A stretch of DNA of 58,264 nucleotides from Opitutaceae bacterium (GTDB lineage Bacteria; Verrucomicrobiota; Verrucomicrobiia; Opitutales; Opitutaceae): positions 1 to 58,264 of the forward strand of contig JAEUGY010000031.1 of assembly GCA_016794625.1 (NCBI GenBank), in the 5' to 3' direction. Positions within the stretch are counted from its first letter, which is position 1. Each line of letters opens with the position of its first letter. The notes under the pieces were generated by a model. The model saw only the letters and a program-made list of their open reading frames with translations, was not told the origin of the DNA and did not search any database. Positions 1 to 10,541 of this stretch are shown piece after piece. The translations under genes were made by a program, and so were the position numbers.

Positions 1-24
1 GGTTCTTCCGGTTTTCTAGTGGCA
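1..24 (+). repeat. Left terminal inverted repeat of the ISL3 element
   Basis: It begins GGTTCTTCCGG and matches the reverse complement of 1308-1331 except at positions 15 and 16. Confidence 0.85.
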
Positions 25-53
25 GGGATGCAAAAAGCTTAGTTTAGACGGGT

Positions 54-1316
54 GTGACAGAACACGAAGCAGAACAGGCAGTGGCGGCGCATTATGGGAT
101 GCTGTTGGGTATTCTGAGTCCGTGGAGGGTGAAGCGGGCGAAGTTGGACATGGGGCAAAGGATGGTGGACATCGAGGTGGAGCATGAGCCGGGAAAGCCG
201 GTGCGGTGTCCGCAATGCAAGCGGGAGTGCCCTCGACACGATCATGCGCCCGAGCGCACCTGGAGGCACCTCGATGTGATGCAGTTTACCACGCAGATTC
301 GAGCGAGCCTTCCAAGATGCGCGTGCGAAGAGCACAAGGTAGTGACCTTGGTGCCGCCGTGGGCCGAGACGGGCTCGCGTTTCACGCTGATGTTTGAAGC
401 CTTTGCCGTGCAGGTACTGCTGGCCAGTGGGACGCTGACTCAAGCCGCTGAGCTGCTGCGATTGGATTGGGACAGTGTGCAGAGGATCCTGGACCGGGCG
501 GTGGCACGCGGACTCCAGCGACGTTCGACCGAAGCGGTCACGCACGTCGGTCTCGACGAGAAGAGCTTTGGCCGTGGTCACAGTTACGTTTCGGTGATGA
601 CGGACCACAAACCTGCTCGCGTGCTGGAGGTAGTGCCGGATCGTACGACGGAGGCGGCGGTGGCCCTATGGGAGAGTTTGCCCGAAACACAGCGCGCAAA
701 AGTTATTGCCGTGAGCATGGACATGGGAGCCGGTTTCGCCACCGCCACCCGTCAGGCCGCACCCCAGGCTAAAATCGTCCATGATCGCTTTCACGTTTCC
801 CAGCACCTGAACAAGGCCGTCGACCAGGTTCGTCGAGACGAACATCGTCGTCTTTTGGAGAAAGGCGACGAGAGCCTCAAACACACCAAGTTCCTCTGGT
901 TGCAAGGAGCCGCCGTCGAGGGCGAACAGGCTTTATCGTTTGCGGAGCTTTGCGCCCGGGAACTGAAGACTGCCAAGGCGTGGGCATTTAAGGAGGTGTT
1001 CGTCGAGTTTTGGATACAGCCCGATAGCGTCTGCGCTCAACGCTTCTTTGAACAATGGCTCACCACGGTAAACCGCTCCAAGCTCGAGCCGCTCAAAAAG
1101 GTGGGCCGTATGCTTCAGTCCCATCTAAGCGGTTTGCTCAACTACTTCGACCACCCCATCACCAACGCCATCACCGAGGGCTTCAACTCCCGTATTCAGT
1201 CATTAAAAGCAGCCGCCCGCGGCTTCCGAAGCTTCGCCAACTACCGCACCCGTATTCTCTTCTTTTGCGGCAAACTCCATCTCGCTCCCGATTTGCCTCT
1301 ATCACCTTGCCACTAA
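54..1316 (+). CDS. ISL3-family transposase
   Basis: This 420-residue protein is the expected length for an ISL3 transposase. An N-terminal zinc-finger-like region carries CPQCKREC near residues 52-59 and a CAC motif near 88-90. It is followed by a helix-turn-helix-like stretch (TLTQAAELLRLDWDSVQRIL) and the DDE catalytic core, including VGLDEKSFGRGHSYVSV, a DRFHV motif and the C-terminal NAITEGFNSRIQSLK block that is highly characteristic of the family. The start is a GTG; no in-frame ATG lies between the upstream stop and the conserved region. The reading frame is uninterrupted and both inverted repeats are present, so the element could still be active. It inserted into hsdM. Confidence 0.92.
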   Translation: MTEHEAEQAVAAHYGMLLGILSPWRVKRAKLDMGQRMVDIEVEHEPGKPVRCPQCKRECPRHDHAPERTWRHLDVMQFTTQIRASLPRCACEEHKVVTLVPPWAETGSRFTLMFEAFAVQVLLASGTLTQAAELLRLDWDSVQRILDRAVARGLQRRSTEAVTHVGLDEKSFGRGHSYVSVMTDHKPARVLEVVPDRTTEAAVALWESLPETQRAKVIAVSMDMGAGFATATRQAAPQAKIVHDRFHVSQHLNKAVDQVRRDEHRRLLEKGDESLKHTKFLWLQGAAVEGEQALSFAELCARELKTAKAWAFKEVFVEFWIQPDSVCAQRFFEQWLTTVNRSKLEPLKKVGRMLQSHLSGLLNYFDHPITNAITEGFNSRIQSLKAAARGFRSFANYRTRILFFCGKLHLAPDLPLSPCH

Positions 1317-1331
1317 GAAACCGGAAGAACC
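1308..1331 (-). repeat. Right terminal inverted repeat of the ISL3 element
   Basis: It partners the left repeat at 1-24 (22/24 identical as an inverted repeat). It overlaps the last codons and stop of the transposase gene, and marks the exact junction with hsdM sequence at 1332. Confidence 0.85.
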
Positions 1332-2452
1332 TTCTTGGTGAAGAAGAGAATGTTGGTCTTGATGCCGGTGTAGGGGGCGAAGACGCCGTTGGGCAGGCGG
1401 ACGATGGTGTGAAGATTGCACTTCTCGACCAGGTCTTGCTTGAGGCGGGTCTTCATGCCTTCGCCGAAGAGAAAGCCGTCGGGTAGAACGACGGCGGCGC
1501 GGCCGTGGTTTTTGAGCAGCTTGATGATGAGCGCCATGAAGAGATCGGCGGTCTCGCGGGTGCGGAAGGTCGCGGGGAAGTTGTTCTCGATGCCGTCCTC
1601 CTCGGTGCCGCCGAAGGGCGGGTTGGTGATGATAACGTGGACGCGGTCCTTGTCGGTGTAGTCCTTGTAGGGACGGGCCAGGGTGTTGCCGTGGCGGATA
1701 TTGGTCGGCGTATCGATGCCGTGCAGGATCATGTTGGTCGTGCAGAGCATGTGGGGCAGGGCCTTCTTCTCGACGCCGTGGATACTCTCGATCAGGGCCT
1801 CCGCGTCCTGCGCGGATTTCACGTAGTGCTTGCGCTTGTGTTCGATGGTGCAGGCGAGAAAGCCGCCGGTGCCGCAGGCGGGGTCGAGCACGAGCTCCTC
1901 GAGCTTCGGGTCCACGCGATTGACGATGAACTGGGTGACGGCTCGCGGGGTGTAGAATTCGCCCGCGTTGCCGGCCGACTGAAGGTCTTTGAGGATCTGC
2001 TCGTAGATGCCGCCGAAGGTGTGGCGGTCCTCGGTGTTGTTGAAATTGATCTCGCTGATCTTGTTGATGACCTGGCGCATCAACGTGCCCGACTTCATGT
2101 AGTTGTAGGCATCTTCGAAGACGTTGCGGATGACCTGGGCGCGTTTGCCGGTCGGGCCTTCGAGAACGAGCTTTTCCTTGAGGGTGGGGAAGAGCTTGTC
2201 GTTGACGAAGTCGGCGAGCTCATTGCCGGTCATGCCTTCGGGGTCGGCGGCCCAGTTGCGCCAGCGGAGTTTCTCGGGGAGCGGCGAGGTGTAGTGGTCC
2301 TCGAGGAGTTCGATCTCGGCCTCGCGGTCGTCGTAGATCTTGAGGAAGAACATCCAGACGAGTTGGCTGATGCGCTGAGCATCGCCGTCCACGCCGACGT
2401 CCTTCCGCATGATATCCTGAATAGACTTAATCGCTCCGCTTACGTTGCTCAT
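1332..2452 (-). pseudogene. hsdM: Type I restriction-modification DNA methyltransferase HsdM, truncated by IS insertion
   Basis: HsdM is the N6-adenine methyltransferase subunit of type I R-M enzymes. About 373 residues remain: an HsdM N-terminal domain, the GGIYEQIL and GEFYTPRAVTQFIV segments, the SAM-binding motif DPACGTGGFL, and the catalytic NPPFGG motif (NPPY/F). The coding sequence then runs into the right end of the ISL3 element, and the frame stops at 1313 after a few IS-encoded residues (VLPVS). Family members usually have about 480-530 residues, so the C-terminal segment that contacts HsdS is missing. The start overlaps the hsdR stop by 4 bp (ATGA), indicating a coupled hsdR-hsdM operon. 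The rest of hsdM and any hsdS should lie beyond the left edge of the IS. Confidence 0.9.
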
Positions 2453-4797
2453 GCCGATGCTTTTTGATTAAAGAGTTCGCGCTCCAGATCTTGGAGGGCG
2501 CTTTCGTAGTTCGCCTTACCGCCGAAGGCGTCGTTGATGATTTCGACGGGGGTGCCCATCGTATTGAAAGGGGTGAGCTTGAGAACCTTGGGGCTCTCGA
2601 TGGTGAGGATGCCCTCGTCGGCGTATTTATCCAGGAGGGCGTCGAGGACGGCGCGGGCCTTGGCGCCGTATCGGGTGAAGTAGTCTCGCTTCCGGACCTT
2701 GTCGGCGCGCTCCTTGCGCGTGAGCGGCGGCTGGTCGTAGGCGATGTGGCAGATCAAGTCAAAGTCGCCGTAATCCTTGCCGACCTCCTCGGCAAGTTTG
2801 GGCAGCTCGATGCCGTACTCTTCGAGCTCCTTTACGACGGCCTCCTTTTTCTTGGCGGCGTTCCACGTGGTGATGAAGTCGTCGAGGGAGGCGTATTCCT
2901 TGCGGATGTGCTTACGGCTGTAGTCGCGGTAGGACTCGGTGACCATGCGGCCGTCGTCGGCGCGGTATTCGACCGTTTTGGCGAGGATGTTGACCTCCAC
3001 GGCGCTGACATGGAGTTTTTTGGAGCCGTATACCGTTGGGTCTTCTTCGACCCCGTCATCATCTTGCTCGGGCGGGTCAGGCGGCACCGGATCATCGTCG
3101 GGATCGGGCTCGTAGATGACGACGGGGTCGCCGTCGAAGTCGGGGTCTTTGAAGAGCTCGGTGGCGTTTTTGAAATCCATCACGGTGAAGAAGAATTTGC
3201 CGAACTCTTCCTCGATGCGTGTGCCGCGACCGACGATCTGTTTGAACGTGGTCATGGAGTTGATGGTCTTGTCCAGGACGATGAGCTTGCAGGTCTTGGC
3301 GTCCACACCGGTGGTGAGCAGCTCGGAGGTGGTGGCGATGACCGGAAATCTGGACTCTGGGTCGATGAAGTTATCCAGCTCGGCCTTGCCCTCGACGCTG
3401 TCGCCGGTGATGCGCATGACGTATTTGGGATGGTCGAGCGCGAGGCGGCCGGCGGCGTTGGTGATGGCGACGCGCATGCGCTCGGCGTGGTCGATGTCCT
3501 CGCAGAAGATGATCGTCTTGGAAAACGGGTCCGTGGCCCGGAGAAGCTCCATGACACATTTGGCGACGAGCTTGGTGCGCTGGTTGAGCACCAAGATGCG
3601 ATCCATGTCGGCTTGGTTGTACGTGCGCTGCTCGATCTCGCGGCCGAGGTCGTCGGTCATGCCCGGCGGGGGCGTCCAGCCGATCAGATCCTTGTCGAGA
3701 TGATAGCGGACGACCTTGTAGGGAGCGAGGAAGCCATCCTCGATGCCCTGCTTGAGTTTGTAGGTGTAAACGGGCTCGCCGAAGTAAGTGATATTGGAGG
3801 CGTATTTCGTCTCCTTGGGCGTGGCGGTGAGGCCGATCTGGATGGCCCCGGAGAAGTAGTCGAGGATCTCGCGCCAAGCGGAATCATCGGCGGCGCTGCC
3901 CCGGTGACACTCGTCGATGATGATCAGATCGAAGAAGTCGGGGGAGACGTTTTTGAAGATCTTGTCCTCCTCGTCGGGACCGGTGATGGCCTGGTAGAGG
4001 CCGAGGTAAATTTCGTAAGACGGGTCGATCTTGCGGTTCTTGATCTTGGTCATGACCGCGCCGAACGGTTTGAAGTCGTTCACGAGCGTCTGGTCGGCGA
4101 GGATATTGCGATCGACAAGGAAGAGGGTGCGCTTGGACTTTTTGGCCTTCCAGAGACGCCAGATGATCTGGAAGGTGGTGTAGGTCTTGCCCGTGCCGGT
4201 GGCCATGACGAGCAGGAGGCGTTTCTGGCCTTTGGCGATGGCCTCCAACGTGCGATTGATGGCCTCGCTTTGGTAATAGCGCGGTTCCTTTCCGTAAGCG
4301 TCCACGTAATACGGCTCGAGGACGAGTTCCTCCTCGGCGTCCTTGATATTCCGGTGCTTTTTGTAGCGCTGCCAGAGATCGTCGGGGGCGGGAAAGGAAG
4401 TGAGCGGAAATTCGCATTCAATCTCTTCGCCTATGGCAGGGACCTTGTTGTGCGAGGCGAAGGCGTCGCCGTTGGAGCTGAAGGCGCTAGGGACGTTAAG
4501 AATACCCGCGTAGCCCAGAGCTTGTTGAAGGCCGTGGCTGACGGTGTGATGGTTGTCCTTGGCCTCGACAATGGCGATGGGGACGCCTGCTTCTCGGAGC
4601 AAAACGTAGTCGGCGAATTTCTTCTTCTTTTTGTTCCGCGACGACATGTTGCCCCGGACGACGACAGGGCCGGGCGTCAAAGTAACCTCTCGGCGAATCT
4701 GAGTCAGCTGATTCCATCCGGCGTCCTTGATCGCGGGAGTGATGAAGAGATCGCAGATGTCGGATTCACTCAGCTGCTGTTTCTCTTTGTTCGTCAT
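2449..4797 (-). CDS. hsdR: Type I restriction enzyme R subunit (ATP-dependent translocase/endonuclease)
   Basis: This 782-residue protein is an intact HsdR of the EcoEI-like group. The N-terminal PD-(D/E)xK nuclease shows FADYVLL followed by AIVEAKD. The superfamily 2 helicase core shows Walker A ATGTGKTYTT, DECHRG for motif II, a TATP motif III, and QIVGRGTR for motif VI. A C-terminal helical domain follows. It is first in an operon with hsdM, sharing an ATGA overlap. Because HsdR cuts only as part of an HsdR2M2S complex, the IS insertion in hsdM should silence restriction unless a second M/S pair exists elsewhere. Confidence 0.93.
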   Translation of the reverse strand: MTNKEKQQLSESDICDLFITPAIKDAGWNQLTQIRREVTLTPGPVVVRGNMSSRNKKKKKFADYVLLREAGVPIAIVEAKDNHHTVSHGLQQALGYAGILNVPSAFSSNGDAFASHNKVPAIGEEIECEFPLTSFPAPDDLWQRYKKHRNIKDAEEELVLEPYYVDAYGKEPRYYQSEAINRTLEAIAKGQKRLLLVMATGTGKTYTTFQIIWRLWKAKKSKRTLFLVDRNILADQTLVNDFKPFGAVMTKIKNRKIDPSYEIYLGLYQAITGPDEEDKIFKNVSPDFFDLIIIDECHRGSAADDSAWREILDYFSGAIQIGLTATPKETKYASNITYFGEPVYTYKLKQGIEDGFLAPYKVVRYHLDKDLIGWTPPPGMTDDLGREIEQRTYNQADMDRILVLNQRTKLVAKCVMELLRATDPFSKTIIFCEDIDHAERMRVAITNAAGRLALDHPKYVMRITGDSVEGKAELDNFIDPESRFPVIATTSELLTTGVDAKTCKLIVLDKTINSMTTFKQIVGRGTRIEEEFGKFFFTVMDFKNATELFKDPDFDGDPVVIYEPDPDDDPVPPDPPEQDDDGVEEDPTVYGSKKLHVSAVEVNILAKTVEYRADDGRMVTESYRDYSRKHIRKEYASLDDFITTWNAAKKKEAVVKELEEYGIELPKLAEEVGKDYGDFDLICHIAYDQPPLTRKERADKVRKRDYFTRYGAKARAVLDALLDKYADEGILTIESPKVLKLTPFNTMGTPVEIINDAFGGKANYESALQDLERELFNQKASA

Positions 4798-4829
4798 GCT
4801 GCGAATGGTTCCGCGGTGGGTCCGGAGAT

Positions 4830-5042
4830 GATCGAACTCGTGCCAAGGGCGCGTCTAGAAAGTCGTGGGGGAAATGGCGGAAGGCCCGGGGGCGAGCGTC
4901 GTACTTTTCGGGGAGGGACTGCACGAAGCGCGATGCCGTGCCCGACCGAGAAATTGACGGGTGTGTAGTCCTGAACAATCCAGCCTCCGGCGACAAGTTC
5001 GACGTCGATTGTTTCGTGGGCAGATCTCTCAGGAGGGGACAT
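4830..5042 (-). pseudogene. Relic of a second hsdR-like gene (N-terminal fragment, frameshifted)
   Basis: The minus strand from 5042 encodes a fragment containing AHETIDVELVAGGWIVQDY followed by NFSVGHGIALRAV. This resembles the start of EcoEI/COG4096-type restriction R subunits, whose usual form is 'A...ID..L..AGW.VQD....N..AG.GVA.REF'. After this the frame breaks: the +1 frame continues with VQSLPEKYDA, reminiscent of the later 'VQSEKYA.GLP' segment of the same family, suggesting an internal deletion plus frameshift. It sits directly upstream of the intact hsdR. The match is from memory of family sequences, so the family call is moderate and the exact limits are approximate. Confidence 0.45.
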
Positions 5043-5160
5043 CCGATGGGGAAAGGAGAGGGGCGTAAACTTAGGAGATCGAACAAAGGTTTTCGGCAGG
5101 AGAGACTAGTCTTAGGCCAAATTTGGGTGACCTAACGGAGGGCAGACCAGGGTGCATTGA

Positions 5161-5173
5161 CTGAAATTTTCAG
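5161..5173. promoter_or_regulatory. Perfect short palindrome CTGAAA-T-TTTCAG
   Basis: This 13-bp palindrome lies in the intergenic stretch between the hsdR relic and the DUF5131 gene. It has the form of a protein-binding site rather than an RNA hairpin because there is no loop. No regulator gene is adjacent, so its role is unknown. Confidence 0.2.
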
Positions 5174-5250
5174 CTGGGCGTCCTGAGCATCAAGGTACAA
5201 CTATGAATGCGTAAACGCTTCTAGGTTGTTCAGTACATAAAGCCCAGCGG

Positions 5251-5409
5251 TTGAACGAGAACCAGGTTGATCAGCGTGTGTTGAGCATCGCAGTGGCTGC
5301 GGCGGGACTGCTATGGGTAGTCACTTGCATCGGATGGAAGCACCGCAGTGAGAGTGACTGGCGGCTGGAGGGCAATTCTCTAATTTCCGGTGGGATCGGG
5401 AAGAATTAG
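5251..5409 (+). CDS. Possible small membrane protein (52 aa, TTG start)
   Basis: A short open frame has protein-like composition: a polar N-terminus (LNENQVDQR), one hydrophobic segment (VLSIAVAAAGLLWVVTCIGW), then a polar tail ending GGIGKN before TAG. No ATG is available; TTG at 5251 or GTG at 5278 could start it, and the frame opens after a TAA at 5212. The ribosome-binding site is not convincing. It lies in a 750-bp gap between restriction genes and the DUF5131/TcmP pair. It may also be the decayed end of a longer gene. Confidence 0.22.
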   Translation: MNENQVDQRVLSIAVAAAGLLWVVTCIGWKHRSESDWRLEGNSLISGGIGKN

Positions 5410-5524
5410 CCGCAAGCACCCAAACCGTAGCGTATTTAATTACACTGAATTGCGTTTTATGTCGACATGCATCTCTCATGCGTTTCGACTTTAGACATGA
5501 CCCGACTGACGCAGTTGACCGGGG

Positions 5525-5540
5525 TGTTCAAGTGAACACG
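5525..5540. promoter_or_regulatory. Inverted repeat GTGTTC-N4-GAACAC just upstream of the DUF5131 gene
   Basis: A perfect 6-bp inverted repeat with a 4-bp spacer ends 8 bp before the ATG at 5549. The position suggests an operator or control element for the DUF5131-tcmP pair. No local regulator gene is present, so any binding protein would be chromosomal. Confidence 0.35.
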
Positions 5541-5548
5541 ATCCCGCC

Positions 5549-6337
5549 ATGAGCGCGAATTCCAAGATTGAATGGACGGATTCTACCTGGAATCCGGTTC
5601 GGGGGTGCACGAAGATCAGCCCGGGGTGTAAGCATTGTTATGCGGAGACGTTTGCGGAGCGATTCCGCGGGACGCCGGGGCACCCGTTCGAGCACGGTTT
5701 TGACCTTCGTTTGGTGCCGGAGAAGTTGGGCGATCCCGTCCGGTGGGGAACGCCTCGGAAAATTTTCGTCAACTCGATGAGCGACCTATTTCATCCCGAG
5801 GTCCCGGATAGTTATGTGGAGCAGGTGTGTCGCGTCATGCTCGCCGCGAATTGGCACACGTACCAAGTCCTCACGAAACGCGGGGAACGGATGAGCCAGT
5901 TGCTCCAGACAAAACTCAAGAAAGCGGCGAGCGCTTCCCATATCTGGTGGGGTGTCAGTGTGGAGAACAAGACTCACGGGCTTCCACGCATCGACCAGCT
6001 GCGGGAGGCGAACACCGCGGTTGCCTTCCTGTCCATCGAGCCGCTTCTGGAGGACTTGGGAGCGGTTAATCTTGAAGGGATTCATTGGGTGATCGTGGGC
6101 GGTGAAAGCGGTCACGGCGCGAGACCCATCGACGCCCAGTGGGTCCGGTCGATCCGGGCACAATGCCGAACACAACGTGTGCCGTTCTTTTTTAAACAGT
6201 GGGGCGGGGTACGAAAATCGGCCGCCGGCCGTGAGCTCGATGGGAAGACGTACGACGAGTTCCCTACGATGGTGGAGACCCGCGTACCTCCATCGGAGAC
6301 CCGCCTTAAGCTTTTGCATTCGCTGATGGAAGCGTGA
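5549..6337 (+). CDS. DUF5131 (phage Gp37/Gp68) three-Cys-motif protein
   Basis: This 262-residue protein opens with SKIEWTDSTWNPVRGC, the hallmark of the phage Gp37/Gp68 (DUF5131) family. The three-cysteine motif is C-x6-C-x2-C (CTKISPGCKHC), as in radical-SAM-like proteins that bind a 4Fe-4S cluster. Later family blocks are VNSMSDLFHPEVP, VLTKRGERM, WWGVSVEN, IVGGESGHGARP and FFFKQWGG. No reaction is established for the family. The next gene, tcmP, begins 3 bp after the stop, and these two families habitually occur together in mobile and defence-rich regions. Here they sit beside a type I restriction locus. Confidence 0.9.
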   Translation: MSANSKIEWTDSTWNPVRGCTKISPGCKHCYAETFAERFRGTPGHPFEHGFDLRLVPEKLGDPVRWGTPRKIFVNSMSDLFHPEVPDSYVEQVCRVMLAANWHTYQVLTKRGERMSQLLQTKLKKAASASHIWWGVSVENKTHGLPRIDQLREANTAVAFLSIEPLLEDLGAVNLEGIHWVIVGGESGHGARPIDAQWVRSIRAQCRTQRVPFFFKQWGGVRKSAAGRELDGKTYDEFPTMVETRVPPSETRLKLLHSLMEA

Positions 6338-6340
6338 GTT

Positions 6341-7531
6341 ATGTCCGACTGCTTCGACGTCAATTACGCCGGTCGTGAGCAGTCGCAGATCAAGCATATC
6401 ATTCTCGAGAAGTATCTGGAACGTTTTGCCGTCATCACGGGGAAGTGGTGTAGTGGCATCATCTATGTCGATGGATTCTCGGGTCCATGGAATGTTCAGT
6501 CGGAAAGTCTCGACGATGCGTCGTTCTCAATCGCCGTTCGGCAATTGCGGCGCGCTCGAGATACGGTCCGGACAACATTCAAAAAGGACCTTCAGGTTAA
6601 ATGTCTCTTCCTTGAGAAAGACCCACACGCGTTCGAGCGCTTGAAGACTTTTGCCGCTGCGCAGAAGGACGTTGATGTCGTCGCACTCAACCAAGAATTT
6701 GAACGTGCCATCCCGGAGTTGGTGAACCGAATCAAGGCGGCAGGAACCGGCTACTTCCCGTTCATCTTTATCGATCCCACAGGCTGGAAGGGTTTCGCCA
6801 TGAATACCATTGCGCCTCTTCTACGGCTCCAACCCAGTGAGGTACTGGTAAACTTCATGACCGGGTTTATCGTTAGATTTGCAGAAGATGCTCGCGCGGG
6901 AATTGACGCCAGCTTTCAGGAGACGTTCGGCGACGCGGAGTTTCGTGAATGTATCCGAGGGTTGGTCGGGCCGAGCCGTGAGGATGCTCTCGTGTTTGAG
7001 TATGCTCGTCGAATCTCCCAAACAGGGAACTTCCGGTTCACCCCAGTAACCGTAGTGCCACATCCAACGAAGGATCGAACTCATTTTCATTTGGTCTACG
7101 GGACGCGTCATATCCGCGGGCTCCAAGTCTTCAAAGAGGCCGAGCGTAGTGCGCTGAATATGACGGGGCGTATTCGGGGAGAGGCCAAGCGACGGGAGCG
7201 AGAGGCGCGCTCAGGACAACCTGAATTTTTTGGCGGTGCCGACTTCCCTGATGCGGACTATGTGGGGGCGCTGAGCACGCGCTACCAGACTCAAGCCCGT
7301 GAAGCGGTCCATCACCTGATACGCACTAAAAAGGAGCTGAGCTTCGATGACGTTTGCGGGACTGCGCTGGCCTATCCCACCGTTCAATTGGACTCAGCTC
7401 GCGCATGGGTGAACGAAATCGCGGATGTCGCGAATCTCGGTCCGCTCGAGCGAGTGGCGAAAATGGACGCTGGTCATCGGGTGAAGCTGCGAGAATCGAG
7501 CAATCGTGGAGAGCTAAATTTGGGATCGTGA
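6341..7531 (+). CDS. tcmP: Three-Cys-motif partner protein TcmP
   Basis: This 396-residue protein begins with a typical TcmP segment: QSQIKHIILEKYLERF, then YVDGFSGPW. It continues with FLEKDP, FIFIDPTGWKG and VLVNFMTGF, a Rossmann-like methyltransferase-type arrangement without a proven activity. TcmP is named for its constant genomic pairing with the three-Cys DUF5131 protein, which immediately precedes it here. The two form a two-gene operon. The C-terminus (from about residue 285) is basic and probably helical. A role in defence or nucleic acid modification is only a guess from neighbourhood. Confidence 0.85.
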   Translation: MSDCFDVNYAGREQSQIKHIILEKYLERFAVITGKWCSGIIYVDGFSGPWNVQSESLDDASFSIAVRQLRRARDTVRTTFKKDLQVKCLFLEKDPHAFERLKTFAAAQKDVDVVALNQEFERAIPELVNRIKAAGTGYFPFIFIDPTGWKGFAMNTIAPLLRLQPSEVLVNFMTGFIVRFAEDARAGIDASFQETFGDAEFRECIRGLVGPSREDALVFEYARRISQTGNFRFTPVTVVPHPTKDRTHFHLVYGTRHIRGLQVFKEAERSALNMTGRIRGEAKRREREARSGQPEFFGGADFPDADYVGALSTRYQTQAREAVHHLIRTKKELSFDDVCGTALAYPTVQLDSARAWVNEIADVANLGPLERVAKMDAGHRVKLRESSNRGELNLGS

Positions 7532-7637
7532 ACGCGAGACATCGATCAACGGGTTCAAACCTAGCCGCCTGATATCTGCCCGAACGGCGGCGGGTATCGA
7601 TTGGACGTGTCTGCTTGGTGGCACGGGTTTCGCAATG

Positions 7638-7670
7638 GAAGGAGTCGACCCACTCCGTGGGAACTCCTTC
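7638..7670. terminator. Strong hairpin between convergent tcmP and copA, possible bidirectional terminator
   Basis: The outer 8-bp arms GAAGGAGT and ACTCCTTC enclose a second stem, CCCAC-TCC-GTGGG, giving 13 bp in all with a small asymmetric bulge. It lies between two convergent gene ends (7531 and 7691). There is no T tract on either strand, so intrinsic termination is uncertain. Confidence 0.45.
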
Positions 7671-7690
7671 TGGCTTGCGACGCCCGGCGG

Positions 7691-9739
<2,049 letters not shown>

Positions 9740-9744
9740 GCCAG

Positions 9745-9773
9745 GGAGACGGAGACGATTGCGTCTCCTTACA
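9745..9773 (-). promoter_or_regulatory. Candidate ECF-type promoter / inverted repeat ahead of copA
   Basis: A perfect 7-bp inverted repeat GGAGACG-N4-CGTCTCC occupies 9751-9768. On the minus strand the sequence TGTAAG (9773-9768) is followed after 16 nt by CGTC (9751-9748), a spacing and -10 tetramer like those of ECF promoters. If so, the transcript would start almost at the ATG (9739). The hairpin could alternatively act on translation. This is pattern-based only. Confidence 0.28.
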
Positions 9774-9872
9774 ACCAGGCGAACCGCACACCGATCTCCG
9801 TGACTGACAACGGTGGCCTGCCTCGGGGGGAGGGGGGGGCGCCCCGGCGTCGCGATTTGCGCCCGCGCGCGA

Positions 9873-10433
9873 TTACGTCGACGCGCCCCGGTCGTCGCAG
9901 TCGCAATCGAGGCATGCGCCGTTCGCGCAGGAGCCACAGAATTCCTGAAGCTTCTTTCGCAACTCCGCGCGGGCGCGGTGGAGCGTGACGCTGGCGTTGT
10001 TGGCGGTCATGCCGAGCGCGATCGCAGCGGCTGAAACCGGCTGACCTTCAAGATCGACGCGGCGCAGCAGTGCGGCGTGAGTCGGTTTGAGCGACGGCAG
10101 GAGATGCGCGAAGCAACCGCACAATACGCGCTCGGCATCTGCGTCGTTGGCCAGCGTGACGGCCGTGGTTGTCCAGGCGTCCTCTCGCCGGCGTGTGGCG
10201 TTGCGGCTGCGCGCCTGATCGATGATGACATTCCGGAGAATCTGGTAGAACCAAGCGACGCTTTTTTCGCCGCTCTTCAGGTCGTCGGCGTGCTGGAGCG
10301 CTTTGATCAGTCCGTTTTGGAGCAGGTCGTCGGCATCGGCCTCATTTCCAACACGAGCGACCAGAAAGGCTTTGAAGGCACGGCGGTGGGCGAGCAGCGC
10401 GGATAGAACGTCGGAGGAACCGGGCGGCGACAT
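9873..10433 (-). CDS. ECF sigma factor with C-terminal Cys cluster (CorE-like)
   Basis: A 186-residue sigma-70 family protein. Region 2 is recognisable in [15 protein letters not shown] and [15 protein letters not shown], and region 4 as a helix-turn-helix near residues 120-160. The last 21 residues carry five cysteines, C166, C169, C174, C177 and C179 (C-x2-C-x4-C-x2-C-x-C). Metal-dependent ECF factors such as Myxococcus CorE have a C-terminal Cys-rich domain that binds copper and replaces an anti-sigma factor. No anti-sigma gene is adjacent here and the downstream gene is a copper ATPase, so the same logic is inferred. Start at the ATG 10433; a poly-G/C tract (9825-9839) follows the stop. 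Confidence 0.85.
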   Translation of the reverse strand: MSPPGSSDVLSALLAHRRAFKAFLVARVGNEADADDLLQNGLIKALQHADDLKSGEKSVAWFYQILRNVIIDQARSRNATRRREDAWTTTAVTLANDADAERVLCGCFAHLLPSLKPTHAALLRRVDLEGQPVSAAAIALGMTANNASVTLHRARAELRKKLQEFCGSCANGACLDCDCDDRGAST

Positions 10434-10541
10434 GCCACGAACGATAGAGGCGACCTGCCCCGCGTAAAGCGCCCGCTGACTTCGGGACCGAGTGGAGCGT
10501 CCCTGGTGGACGAGGACGGATAGCTCAGGCTCGGGCTTGGG

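Larger units (their letters stand above)
1..1331 (+). mobile_element. ISL3-family insertion sequence, complete
   Basis: A single transposase gene is bounded by imperfect terminal inverted repeats at 1-24 and 1308-1331 that agree at 22 of 24 positions; both outer ends read GGTTCTTCCGG inward. The first base of the window is the first base of the left repeat, so the left flank and any target duplication cannot be checked. ISL3 elements usually make 8-bp duplications, which would predict TTCTTGGT (1332-1339) just outside the left end. The element lies inside the 3' part of hsdM. Confidence 0.9.
5043..5548. other. Intergenic region of the defence island
   Basis: Apart from the possible small ORF at 5251-5409 and the palindromes at 5161-5173 and 5525-5540, this stretch shows no recognisable gene. 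It is noticeably more AT-rich around 5410-5480 than its surroundings, as expected for promoter-containing DNA upstream of the gene at 5549. Confidence 0.4.

Noticed and set aside
2464..4968. 834-codon open frame antisense to hsdR
   Set aside because: It is a shadow frame: the opposite strand carries all helicase and nuclease motifs, and the antisense protein is Val/Gly/Asp-rich without known domains.
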